Source: Tetrapyrgos nigripes (taxonomy: Eukaryota; Basidiomycota; Agaricomycetes; Agaricales; Campanellaceae). From it: a DNA stretch of 64,000 bases. The translations under genes were made by a program, and so were the position numbers. How positions within the stretch are numbered: the first letter of the stretch is position 1; every line of letters starts with the position of its first letter. The notes below the pieces were generated by a model, which searched no databases, was not told the origin of the DNA, and worked only from the letters and a program-made list of their open reading frames with translations. The stretch spans positions 186,001-250,000 of the forward strand of contig JAACJM010000102.1 in the NCBI GenBank assembly GCA_013368315.1. Reading direction: 5' to 3'. Below are positions 35,001 to 45,075 of the stretch, in pieces.

Positions 35001-35251
35001 TCTTCATGATGGGACTTTTGATCTTGTGCATAGATCCGTAATTTTTGGATGGTATAGTGTGTCACCCATCCCATCACATTTTCGGACCCATCGACGTTTC
35101 GTACTGGGAAGGGTTTTTCTATGGGAATTCGATTAAGGTGATGTTTTTGAGCGAAGGCATTGTTGATGATGATTCCTTCCACTCCACTGTCTAGCAGAGC
35201 CATTGCATTGATTTTTCGTCCAGTTATTTTACCGATTAGTTCTGTTTTCAA
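32052..35251 (-). pseudogene. Gypsy pol: protease, RT, RNase H, integrase, chromodomain
   Basis: Reading down the minus strand: aspartic protease with ALLDSG (about 35190); reverse transcriptase from FFFVKKKDGKL (34200) through YMDD (about 33880); RNase H with QVEVDTSEYATGG (33440); the integrase zinc-binding HH-CC region; the integrase core; and a chromodomain with YLIKWLDYPDSENSWVP (about 32140). Stops at 34191, 34002, 33585, 32784 and 32346 are all TGA at positions usually occupied by Arg; another stop (TAA) lies near 33815. In the integrase core the second catalytic Asp is changed: SNRGLQF stands where SDRGPQF is usual. The chromodomain would target H3K9-methylated chromatin. Not functional. 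Confidence 0.9.
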
Positions 35252-35387
35252 TTCTATCGAGTGATTGCTGTGATTCTTAGCTCAGGTGGGAATTGTGGCT
35301 TATGAAAGGGTATAAGGCTCGTGTATTGCCTATTTTTTACTGGTATAGATGTCCATCCTCCTCCTGATGATGTAACAGGGGCAGTAT

Positions 35388-36735
35388 TTAAAAATCTGTT
35401 TGTGTCACAAGATCTTTTAGGTATCCTGCTGCCTTCTCCTTCTCTTCTCCTGATAATGATCTGATTTTGGTGGTTAACTCTGTGATGTCCTTCATCATGG
35501 TATTTGTTCTGGGAAATGATGGCCCTGGAATGACGGCTCTGTGGTGGCTGTGGTTGTTCTGATCGAAGGTCTCAAGGCTGTGTTGTTGGGATTTGTCGTG
35601 GTGGACCTGGGAAACATAGGGCAGTTCCATGTGGTGTGTCCCTTTTTGCGACAGCCAAAACACATTCCCTCCTTTTTCATCTTTTCTCTTTCTTCATTCG
35701 TCAGCTTAGGTGGATATTTAGTATTCGGAGATGCACCTGGGGTATTACTTTGGAAGACATTCACTTCCATGCTCCCTGTTCAGCTTCCTTCCATGCTTTG
35801 CGATCCCTTGGTCTGCTGCCCTCCTTCTCCTCATTGTTTATTCCATAAGGCTTTCTCTGTTTGTCTTTCTACCCAGATCATGTGTTGTTTAACCACGACC
35901 TTCTGTAGCGCCCCAAGATTCTTGGGTTGGGACAATAGAAAGGAAATTCGGTCTACCAATCCTCTCGAAAGCCCCTTTCGATAGTGCTTCATTAATGCCT
36001 TGTCATTGTAGCTAGTATCCTTAGTGTATAGTTTGAATTGGGAGTTGTACTTATCTATATCTGCTAAGGCTCCCTCCATCCTTATGGTTTCTATTTTCAT
36101 TTGTGCTTGAGATTCCTGGGATGCCGGTTTAAAGTCTCATAGGAACTCTCATTTTACTTCTCGTAGGGTCCACGACTTCTTCTTTGTCGCAGATTCCAGT
36201 GATGATGGATCTTTGTCTTCACTAGTCAATTCTTTGTCACTGTCACTATAGTCATCGTCTTCTTCGTAGATTTTTGCCATCATGTTGTGAGCCCATCGCC
36301 CTGCTTCCTCTCCTGTGAAGAGAGTGAGAAATAGTGATATTTTCTCATCCTCCATAGGGTAGACCCTATCGTTGAGCCAAAGATAGTTGTTAAACTCGGC
36401 TAACCAATCTTTTGCCAAGTTTCGTTCTCCTGTGAACTTCTCTGGTTTTGCCCCTCTTTCCTTTGTGGTTCTATTAGGAGAAGTAGAGAGATCATCTTCG
36501 TCAGAAGGGATGTCAGCAGGGCTTCTATTTGTTCCTCCTGCAGCGGTGGTAGCTGAGGTGGGTTCGTTATGTTCGGACATTCCAAGGGAAGAATAGAGAG
36601 TGTGAAAATCGATTGATTGTTGGGGATGAACAGATATAGGTTCTTGAACTGCACTGGGGGTGCTGTCAGATGGAGATCTGTTAAGGAAAGTTTGTGGTTC
36701 GGGAATGGTTTTGTTACTAAGGTCTGGTTCTTCAA
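35388..36735 (-). pseudogene. Gypsy gag with CCHC zinc knuckle
   Basis: Capsid-like segment with KPEKFTGERNLAKDWLAEFN (about 36420) and SLFLTLFTGEEAGRWA. A second part from 36100 carries HYRKGLSRGLVDRI, followed by a zinc knuckle CFGCRKKGHTTWNCP (about 35640). In-frame TGA codons occur at 36149, 36137, about 35828 and about 35770. The protein would package element RNA. The zinc knuckle is intact although the frame is not. Confidence 0.85.
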
Positions 36736-36837
36736 GTCGAGGATGTGATACAGGTTTGGTTAGTGGGGTTCATGTTTCTGAAATTGGTTCTGACTGAACG
36801 TATTGTCCAGTTGCTAGTATGGGTCCGAAGCCATACT

Positions 36838-37588
36838 CTAGCTCTGCTTGTGTGAGTACTCGATTGTGTACGGAGAGGCGGTTTGGACACAGATTGGTTG
36901 GACAGACATCCCACTTGTTAGTAGCTGAAAAATAACAGTCCTTTTGGCTTCGAAGATGGTATGCGTGAGGTCAACGGATGCAGGTGAGGGAAATGTGAGG
37001 TGAGGAAGTGCGACTGGGAGCTTGTGAGGCGACGCGCGATCAAGATCGAGTTGTTCTAGGGATTCTACTTTTGGACATACACTAGTTGGCATCTTCAGGT
37101 TCTGAAAACAGGTGATTCCACTGATCAGTGGAGACGTCCTCCCAATAGAACCTTTGTCGATAGTAGTCGTTTATTCTGGGTATTCGAGTTTGGAGGTATT
37201 CATTGTGTTCTTCTTGGCAGTGTTCCAAGATGTCACTGTCTTCGTAGTCATCGTGCCTGAACCAACAAGGAATAGGGGCGTTTCCAAGTTGGACGAAATA
37301 ACAAGTGTCTGCGACTGCCACGTAGCATGGGGATGCGTTCTCAGGGGATATCTTTATTCGAAGGTATTCAAAAATGGTTACTTCACCTTTGGCCCACATT
37401 CTCTTGTTTAGTTTAATCCAATAGTTATCGAATGCGATGGCGTGCTCTTGTACTGTGTTTTTAACCTGCTGTGAATAGTTCTTGAAGCTGTTTAGGTCTG
37501 AATCTTCAATCCTGTAGCGGTATTCTGGTGGGGGTTGGATTCGTAGGTTGTTGAGGAATGGTTTGAAGTTGAGAGCCAGTGTGTACAA
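36838..37588 (-). CDS. Leader ORFs between the 5' LTR and gag
   Basis: Two open frames: 168 residues (37588-37082, with KPFLNNLRIQPPPEYRYRIE and many Tyr, Trp and Asp residues) and 84 residues (37092-36838), overlapping by 11 bases in different frames. They lie in the gag leader. I know no family for them. They may be an extra N-terminal gag domain or a separate small gene. Confidence 0.4.
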
Positions 37589-37875
37589 TTGAGGGTTTTT
37601 AGGATTTCAATTACAGAGTCGGTCGACCACCCTACTCGAATCGGCGAGTCTGGTTTTACGTCTCGAAACTGTGTAGACAGGGGATGACTTCATGTAACAG
37701 CTCCTTGAACTGTTCACACTGGCCGACCTGTGAGGCTCCTCACACAGGGTAGAGATGATGGGCTCAGGGCACTGTAGGGGAAGGATGGGAGAATAGGTAG
37801 GTTTAATGTGACAGAAGGATTTGTGTTGATTTGTGAGGTCTGCTTGTGAGGTGGGTGTAAGTGAGTCTGTTCAAG

Positions 37876-38255
37876 TGTCAAGAACGTTGTCACTTAGCAA
37901 TAACCACCCAAGTCACACAGTGAACCAAATAGATTGACGAGTTACAAACGAGACGGTATTGAGAGAGATGAAGAGAGGTAGAGAGAATAGAGAAGTAGTA
38001 GATACGAGTAGAAGATGAGTAGCTGACTATACTCAACACTGCACTGTACTGAGAGCGGAGTGGAGACGAAGTGAACAGACTAAGGAACTAACTACAAGTC
38101 CTTTGGTATATGTATCAAGGAAGTGAATTATAAAAGATAAACATGTCAGATCAAGTGATGGTAACCGTAAACAGAGAAGACGATGATGGTAAAGATGAGG
38201 AAAATGAATAGTAGTCTGTGGAGATAAGAAATGAATAGACCAGCGATTTGTGACA
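37876..38255 (-). repeat. 5' LTR of the Gypsy element
   Basis: 380 bp with the same termini as the 3' LTR. It lacks about 50 bp present at roughly 31318-31368 of the other LTR. Confidence 0.95.
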
Positions 38256-39437
38256 TGTGCTGGAACTGTCAAACTGTCAATGGGTCCTTCGACACTTGCT
38301 CATAATGCTGCTCACTTTCACAGTGATCCCCAAATCAAGAAGGCTGATGAACCATGTGGGCTCTGCTTATGATCATCCCCTCAATGCGTGTTCTATCTTA
38401 AAAAGGGAAAGGGAACTGACAGATCGCTTTTAGTTGACTGGAAATCATCAAAATGTGCAAACATGCAAACCTTCTCATATGGCCCTGCATCAGAATCGAC
38501 AGATGCCAGTCCTTCCTCAAATGTACCCATCATATGTCCATGGTCCCCTGATAAAGCACTGGGAGTTTGGAAGTATAACCTACCCATCCATTTGCGAGTC
38601 TGCCTGATTCTCTTTTAGTCACAAATAGCGAGAAAAAGAGACTCAAGTCTGTTTGGAAACAACAAATGAAGATCATGAAGCTGAGAAGAGGGAAGAGCTT
38701 GAACACACCTCAATTGGTTATTTCATCAGCACTCAGGTATGTTCTGGACACTCACTGTGAAAACTGAAAAGTATTGATCACTGTCGCAGCATTGATACAG
38801 ATACCACTGTCCCTGAAGATTCTACTGCTCAAGAAAGTCATGATATTGTGTTAGATGGAGAGGTAGCTGTGGATTTTGAAGCCGAAGAACCAGAGGGAGC
38901 TGAGAATAGCAAGGGTATTGCAGTCTCTGATGGGGAGGTAAGGCAACATCATCAACTCAGATATTTATATGACTCACAGTTCTTGGCTGTTGCTAGAAAA
39001 TAAACCCAGCAGATGAATCCAATGAGATGGGTGATGATATGATTGATGACACAGTGTTTGAGCCTACACTGGCAGCTGGCGAAGAACTTATCAATTTAAT
39101 GCAACTGGAGATGAACGAACTGCCAAATTATGAAGAAAATCCATTCACAGTTGAAGGTGTTCGCACACAAATTGGCCAAAGAGTTCATGCACGAGACATT
39201 TCAGCTTTATCCTACTGTTATTGTGATCACTGCATTGAACAGGATGAGATTGATGCAGGTAGAGATGTCATTTGCTGTAAAAAGAAGGGGTGTAGTATGA
39301 AATATGTGAGTAATCCTTGTTCTTACCAGCTGTCATTATTGATGTGCAATCAGTACCATCTCAGCTGTGTGGGACTCAAAGAGAAGATTGGAAATTGGGT
39401 ATGTGAAGCTTGCAAGGGTGACTGTCAGGATGGCTGA
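38256..39437 (+). pseudogene. Decayed multicopy Agaricomycete gene, 3' part
   Basis: Continuation of the gene interrupted at 31064. Removing the Gypsy element and one TGTGC copy joins ...GSCLLC to AGTVKLSMGPSTLAHNAAHF in one frame, recreating a Cys/His-rich exon. Later blocks are VPIICPWSPDKALGVWKYNLP (split here from its neighbours) and an acidic exon from 39027 (MGDDMIDDTVFEP) ending in a PHD-like Cys/His cluster (CYCDHC, CCKKKGC, YHLSCVGL, WVCEAC). Stops between 38618 and 39000 may be introns or decay. The C-terminal finger suggests histone or nucleic acid binding; this is inference. Confidence 0.6.
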
Positions 39438-39582
39438 CTGAGGAAAAAAGCACAGAGAAATTAATTTTTGAGTGTAGAGACCCAGCCCAAGTACACAATT
39501 ACTAGAACTTTGATCATAGTGGGTCTACATGGCCATTCTACCTGAAACTGATAGTGACGCTCACAAACATGAGGGAGGAGAT

Positions 39583-39971
39583 GTGGCAGGAAGCAAGAGG
39601 CATCCAAAATGATGGCTGTGCCTTCCATATGGGGTATAATTATATTATATAATCGATGACGTAGTTAGTTAGTCCAGTTATCGAGCTCTTAAAAAATTTT
39701 TCAACCCTATATGTCTCTACAAAATTCTGCACCCCCCTTGGGACTTATTGTCCTTATCTTATTGTTTGTAGCTGATTATTCTTAAGTATTCACATGTAAT
39801 GTACCCTTCAGAACAGTATAAAAGGGCTTGTAGATTGCCCTCTAATAACAAGGAATTCTCCTACATCTCATCACTCTTAACCTCTAACAAATTGCTCTAA
39901 ACAAGCACTTTAAACATCCCCAGGTAAGTATGCAGTTACTGCTACATATATAGAACATAGCCTGCTCAACA
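39583..39971 (+). repeat. Probable Copia LTR
   Basis: It ends CTCAACA directly before a primer site, has a TATA-like GTATAAAAGGG near 39820, and an apparent splice donor CCCCAG/GTAAGTATG near 39922. The left limit (TGTGGCAGG) is a guess because the second LTR is absent. Confidence 0.5.
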
Positions 39972-39984
39972 GGTTATGGGCCCC
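39972..39984 (+). other. Primer binding site, initiator tRNA-Met anticodon arm
   Basis: GGTTATGGGCCCC is complementary (one G:U pair) to the anticodon stem-loop of initiator tRNA-Met, the half-tRNA primer known from copia-type elements. Confidence 0.65.
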
Positions 39985-40225
39985 ACAAGCCCTGGATACT
40001 GCACCATCAATGGCAGCTGTCCTAGACTGCATAATACCTGACGTTCTGAACACATGCACCTTCATGGCTGCAAGCTGTTAAAATTGCACACCAGGGATAA
40101 TCACTGTCAAAGCGCACTCAGCCACAGCTATTTTTGGTTTCATGGCATGTCCTTAATGCTGCTATTTATTTGCATATAGGATGTGATGCTGACAGTTGAT
40201 TTCATCCCTAGATCGCATTTTGAAA

Positions 40226-41436
40226 ATGTCTTCTGGATCAAGCTTCATGTTGACCGTTCCATAACTCACTGGTCCCAACTATACTGTTTGGGCCAGCAAG
40301 TCCAAATCTTGGCTCCAATCTCAGGGCATTTCCTATGTCCTCAATACCCTTCATCCTGGAACTGTTGCTATCACCGACGCTGGTACCCAAACTGCCCCAG
40401 AAAGTGATGACAGTAGCAACGACACTGCCCCTCCTACTCGTTTCTTCGCTATTGCTGATAGAGAAGCCATTAACTGGGACAAGGACAATGACAAGGCCAT
40501 GGGAGTTATCAAACTCCATGTCACCCAAGCCATCAGTCTCAAGCTCGATGAGATTGACACTGCTAGAGAGATATGGACTCTCCTTAAAGATCTCTATGGT
40601 AAACCTGGAGCCACTGAAGTTTTCCAGAACTTCAAATGGGCTATGAACATCAAAATCCCACACAACACTCACCCTGGTGCTGCTATTGATCTTATCAAAA
40701 TGTACCTCACTCAGATCAATAACACTGGAAAAAATACCCTGATTCGATTGTCATCAATAAACTCCCAGGTGACATCTATCCTTACATCATTTCTAAGGAA
40801 ACAGAGGATAGCATTGACACCTTCGAAGATGGATCCCTAGATTATCTTCATGCCAATGTTGTTAACGCCTGGGAAGCCTGTCAAGGTGTCAATCTGCCAA
40901 CAAAATCACGGCCATCAGGCGCAAGGGAAAAGCCCCTGTCTATGAGGAACAGCAGCAGCAGTGCCAAAATAGCAGCAGAAATGCTTGGAGAGGCAAAGGC
41001 TGTGGATGTGGTGCTAACTGGCAAGGCCATGGAAAACATGCTGGTGAACAGAACTGCCAGAAGCAAGCCCAGAGTATTTGTCCCAGTAACTCAGGACAGA
41101 CAGGAACAAGACCTGCCCAATGAAGATGACACTGCTGTTGAGGACAAGGCTGTTGAGAATGATGATGAGCTGGATGACGATGATGTGGACATACCTATGG
41201 AGGAGCTCTCCCACATTATGACTGATTGCATCAACACCAAACACTTCAATGTCAACAAAAACAGCGCACTTTCTTCAAAAGCTGAGGCTGAAAATCTTGA
41301 TGCAGTTCCTCTTCCACTTGAAGTGCCAGCTGCGCAGATGCAGACCCAGGAGACAGAGAGTGAGCAGGTTCTGGGAAAAAGAAAGAGGAAGACTAATACA
41401 TTGTACAACACCAAGGACTTTTGGCATTGGGACTAA
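40226..41436 (+). pseudogene. Copia gag, truncated element
   Basis: Starts MSSGSSFMLTVP, then a TAA at 40262-40264, then LTGPNYTVWASKSKSWL, TAREIWTLLKDLYGKPGA and PGAAIDLIKMYLTQIN, the gag pattern of Ty1/Copia elements. After a frameshift near 40730 it continues as KYPDSIVINKLPGDIYP and ends in a basic Cys/His-containing region. No protease, integrase or RT follows, so the element lost its pol. The acidic tail with EDDTAVEDKAVEND is in another frame and may not be real. Confidence 0.7.
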
Positions 41437-42117
41437 AACAGTGGAGCTGTCAAGAGGTTGACATGTTGACAAAGCTGTACTGGCTTACAAATGACTTTCC
41501 TTTTTGAGCTTCCTCTCACTGGTCTGTGCTTGTCCAGTAATAAACAGTATTACTACTCCAATACAGCTTTTTTCTCATGTATCTTAAGGTCTCGCAGTCC
41601 CTGGGGGGCTTAAAATGAGTTCAGAGTCCAAAAAATGACAAAAACGCGCAGCATTACAATTGGGTCTGAAAATTCATCACTTGTCAATGTTACATGTTAC
41701 AGGCCAGAATATTCAGTGTTTTTTGGGACTCTGTTACCTGTTACTGCTGAATTGATTAAAATGGTACAGTATTTGGTAAGTTTCCACTGAGATTTAAACA
41801 AGCTTTAAGTGTACACACAATTGAATCCAGAGCCTTGAGCTTTGGTAGATTAGGTTAAGTGTTCATTTTGCAGACATAGAACAAATTTTGACAACACTTA
41901 CTTCAATAGATACAGGAACACAAAATACAATGTCACAATTATTGGAAACCCAGTTGGATAGAAAATTTACAGGGGTTGGAATGATAGGTGGAAATTGTGG
42001 TGTGTAGATGGCAAATATAGCTCCTGTTGTGATCTAGCACTATCCGTTGAGTAGAATAGAAATTTTGCTTTTTCCAAACTTACTGGCCACTATAGTCCAC
42101 AATAAGTGATGGGCAAG
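41437..42117. other. Non-coding stretch after the Copia fragment
   Basis: No gene. A short inverted pair, GAGTCCAAAAAA near 41624 and TTTTTTGGGACTC near 41720, could be a small TIR remnant. Confidence 0.3.
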
Positions 42118-42428
42118 TTACGAGGCCGAAATGAAATGAAGGATGAGTTCTTTACACTCCATTTCCACATGTGGCTATGTCAAATTGCCCCCTGCTTTTC
42201 CCATTTGTCTATTCCTAAATCTCCCAATCTTTGTTTTGTGACTGTGATGTCACAGTTTGTTTGCCTACCAACAACCTGTCTGATGTGTCAGTGTGTTGTT
42301 TCCTTTTTCAGTTTTCCACCATCCGTTGTGTCCTTGTTGCTGTTGTTGTAGGCTACAAGTTACTCTGAGGTAAACCCTATGGCCTCATACTCGCCACGTG
42401 TCAGTGCTGGCCCACACCCCTTTCATAA
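42118..42428 (+). repeat. Short repeat family A, full copy
   Basis: Starts TTACGAGGCCGAAATGAAAT and ends with the block GGCCTCATACTCGCC...GCTGGCCCACACCCCTTTCAT. Non-coding, with a long pyrimidine-rich middle. Related copies are at 52783-53076 (direct), 54039-54285 (inverted) and 26458-26556 (fragment). A MITE or SINE-like non-autonomous repeat. Confidence 0.75.
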
Positions 42429-42881
42429 GTCAGTAGGTAGAACCACTGCTAAGGAAAATTTAACATACAATTATTACAGTAAGTCCCAATGCATCTGCTC
42501 TTATATGAATTTTGTAACCTTCAGAGGAGGCATTCAAGACTCATGAAAAACTGGATTTGTGTGGACAGCAATACGCTTGCTAAGTAAATTCACCTCGCCA
42601 TGACCTGCCCAATAAATTCAAGCTTTTGTTACTGCTTTGACTATTAGAATTACTTACAAGGAATTTGAGACAAATTAATCAGCCCTCTTCTGGTGATTCT
42701 GATTGGTTTGGGGGACACCATAGTTCCTGTAAGACAGATGAGTAAATATTTTGAATTAGTGCTATGAGCTGGATATTGAAGTATCATAACAGTCCGTGAT
42801 GAAAATAAAACATACCTGTACTTGCATGTATAATATCCAGACCCGCCTCCCAATCCTGGTTTGGAATACAAAACCACAATG

Positions 42882-43450
42882 CACTGGAAGCAAATCCTTG
42901 TAAATACACCACCATACAGGGGTATTACAGCAGCCTTACTACAAGTCATTCAATAAGTAATACACCTTACATTACAGGAGTATTACAAACACATATATTC
43001 TTCAGAACAATCCTGTAAGACTGCTGTAAATCAGGGTGGATTACAGCAACATTTCAGTGTGACATAGTGTCACAGTAATACATTCTGTAATACTGCTGAG
43101 AAATACAGAGGTATTTCAGAGTGACACTGGAAGAAATTCCTGTAATTACCCTGCCATACAGGGGTATTACAGCAGCCTTACGACAAGTCTAAGAATTTCT
43201 TCCAGTGTCACTCTGAAATACCTTTGTATTTCTCAGCAGTATTACAGAATGTATTACTGTGACACTATGTCACACTGAAATGTTGCTGTAATCCCCCTTG
43301 CTTTACAGCAGTCTTACAGGATTGTTCTGAAAAAAATATGTGTTTGTAATACTCCTGTAATGTAAGGTGTATTACTTGTTGAATGACTTGTAGTAAGGCT
43401 GCTGTAATACCCCTGTATGGTGGTGTATTTACAGGAATTTGCTTCCAGTG
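42882..43450. mobile_element. CACTG fold-back element, 569 bp, target duplication ATG
   Basis: Two arms of exactly 243 bp (42882-43124 and 43208-43450) are inverted copies with about 10 differences. Termini are CACTGG...CCAGTG, flanked by ATG on both sides (42879-42881, 43451-43453). CACTR ends with a 3-bp duplication are the signature of the CACTA (CMC) superfamily. The arms are rich in TTACAG/CTGTAA motifs, which may be subterminal transposase sites. No coding capacity. Confidence 0.9.
43125..43207. mobile_element. 83-bp nested CACTG...CAGTG unit at the fold-back centre
   Basis: It begins CACTGGAAGAAATTC and ends GAATTTCTTCCAGTG, so the loop of the fold-back has its own terminal repeats. 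Its interior repeats part of the arm (CATACAGGGGTATTACAGCA). Confidence 0.75.
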
Positions 43451-44229
43451 ATGGTTCCATCATACATGAGATACCCTTCCCTCCACAGACCTCCTATTCC
43501 AATCTCCTTCTCCACCCAGTCCTTCTCCACCTCCTTCTCTGCCTCTGTCAAAGGCCTGACAAATTTGTCATGAAGAGACTTGATAGCAGTAAAGCACCTG
43601 TTTGTGTAGAGAAGGACTGCTCCTTCAGAAATACCCACCTCTCTCACAATGTCGATCACTGAAGCTCCATTCCCATATCAGCCCATCCAAAAGAGAGTCA
43701 CTGCCAGCTGGAAATCCACAGGAGCCTGGGGAATATTTGAATTATTTGAAAAGACAGGATGGTCTTTGATTAAAGTCAGAATGACTTCAAAAACGAGAGG
43801 CGAGACATGAAGCATCTGAACAAAGTGATGATGATGCTCTGGGGTCAAAGCATACTCCCATGCTAGATGAAGACTCCCCGACTTTGGAACTTCAGTGCGA
43901 GGATGTAGGTAACGGGTCTCCCAAAGAGCCTGTAGAACAGCGAGATCAAAAACAAAGTTTTCAAGAGTTTCATTTGGATCTTCGGGGATATCAGGGTCCT
44001 TTAGAATCTCCTGGAGAGCCATATGAAGCATATACTTTGTTCTGAGGTCTTCCCGAAGGGACTTGTCAGACATGATGGCAGGAAAAACAAGTGGAAATCC
44101 CTCAAACAATGTATTTATGCTGTATCTACAGTACACGATGCTTAGGGGCTCTGGCCATCTGAGAATGATGTCATAAACCCAATTGGGTTTGTTTGGCATC
44201 AGGCACCACCTTGCGCAGGGCAACACCAT

Positions 44230-44651
44230 TATGGATAATGATGTTATGGCCTACTTTGAATGGGCCTATTGTGATTTGCAAAATCTCACTTCCACATTCT
44301 ATCACTGGCTCTCACACCAAAGTCTCTCCTATTTTGCACATCATGATTATCAAGCGGGATTCAACAACCCATTTTGGCTCTGCAACTTGAAGTCCCTGAT
44401 CTGATCACCTGCGGTGGGACTACTGTCTCAAAGATGATGTGCTCGATTTCATTGGTAAGGACTTAGAGTAGACGTAGGCCAGCTATCCTGCGTCTAGACG
44501 TCTACACCCGGCATATTTGTAGAGGACCACGCTGTGCATAAATATCTATCAGTGCAAGCATGTCAATAGTATTAATACTTCGTTGTCTTGTCTGGCACAA
44601 TAAACATTCTAGTCTTTGCCTGGTGAACTGAGATCTCATACACATACTTAG
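44230..44651. other. Non-coding stretch
   Basis: A minus-strand frame near 44200-44400 contains ITIGPFKVGHNIIIHNGV, not assigned to a family. Otherwise nothing recognisable. Confidence 0.3.
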
Positions 44652-44777
44652 CACACCGAAAAGACAAAAATATCCACTCGACAGATAGATGACATTATTT
44701 TACAGATATATCTTATATCTGTACGAAAATGTGTTTCTGCCTTTCTGCCGAGCGGATATTTTTGTATTTTCGGTGTG
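44652..44777. mobile_element. Small TIR element (MITE), 126 bp, target duplication TAG
   Basis: The ends CACACCGAAAAGACAAAAAT and its near complement (ending TTTTCGGTGTG) form ~29-bp inverted repeats. TAG flanks both sides (44649-44651 and 44778-44780). It lies just downstream of the tRNA gene. Confidence 0.8.
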
Positions 44778-44808
44778 TAGCACATAGCCCTATGATACCG
44801 CAGTCGAA

Positions 44809-44881
44809 AACCCCCGGCGGGACTCGAACCCGCAACCTCCAGATTAGAAGTCTGACGTCATAACCATTAGACAACGGGGGC
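44809..44881 (-). tRNA. tRNA-Arg (anticodon UCU)
   Basis: The minus strand folds as a cloverleaf: acceptor GCCCCCG paired with CGGGGGT (one G:U at the first pair), D-arm with TCTAATGGTTATGA, anticodon loop CTTCTAA giving anticodon TCT for AGA codons, and T-arm GCGGG TTCGAGT CCCGC. No intron. A TTTT run at the 3' end would stop RNA polymerase III. Confidence 0.93.
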
Positions 44882-45075
44882 ATATTTGTGTTTCAGAAAA
44901 ATTTACAACCGCAATCGTACGGCGTCGGCTGTCTCAAATCATGATCATAATTTCATCCATTTTCGGTTTACCTGAGCGCCGCCATGGCTGACATCCTGGA
45001 CACCCCTTTCCCCTTTTCTTCCTCTCTATTGCTTTCACTTTCACGTCATCTTCCCATCCGGCTAGGTAAAGGAAA

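Larger units (their letters stand above)
31065..38255 (-). mobile_element. Ty3/Gypsy LTR retrotransposon with chromodomain, full length but dead
   Basis: It has two LTRs (429 and 380 bp; the shorter lacks ~50 bp near its middle) with TG...CA ends. A 5-bp target duplication TGTGC is at 31060-31064 and 38256-38260. On the minus strand the order is 5' LTR, leader ORF, gag, protease, RT, RNase H, integrase, chromodomain, a small extra ORF, polypurine tract and 3' LTR. Eleven substitutions separate the LTRs (about 3%), so insertion was not very recent. The polyprotein is disabled by multiple TGA codons. I found no convincing tRNA primer site. Confidence 0.95.
42650..44229 (-). pseudogene. PIF/Harbinger (HARBI1-like) DDE transposase, broken
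   Basis: N-terminal part 44229-43678 ends FQLAVTLFWMG, then a TGA at 43678-43680, then YGNGASVIDIVREVGISEG, FVRPLTEAEKEVEKDW and GLWREGYLMYDGTI. The first catalytic Asp lies in YDGTI. There the fold-back element (42882-43450) is inserted. Beyond it the frame resumes as VVLYSKPGLGGGSGYYTCK, a typical intron follows (about 42814-42726), and the frame ends near 42650 without the rest of the DDE domain. The stop stands where relatives have Arg. It would have cut and pasted a Harbinger element; inactive by stop, insertion and truncation. Confidence 0.85.

Noticed and set aside
42893..43440. CRISPR-like spaced short repeats (TTACAG/CTGTAA)
   Set aside because: They belong to a perfect fold-back transposon with CACTG ends; there is no regular repeat-spacer structure, and the organism is a eukaryote.
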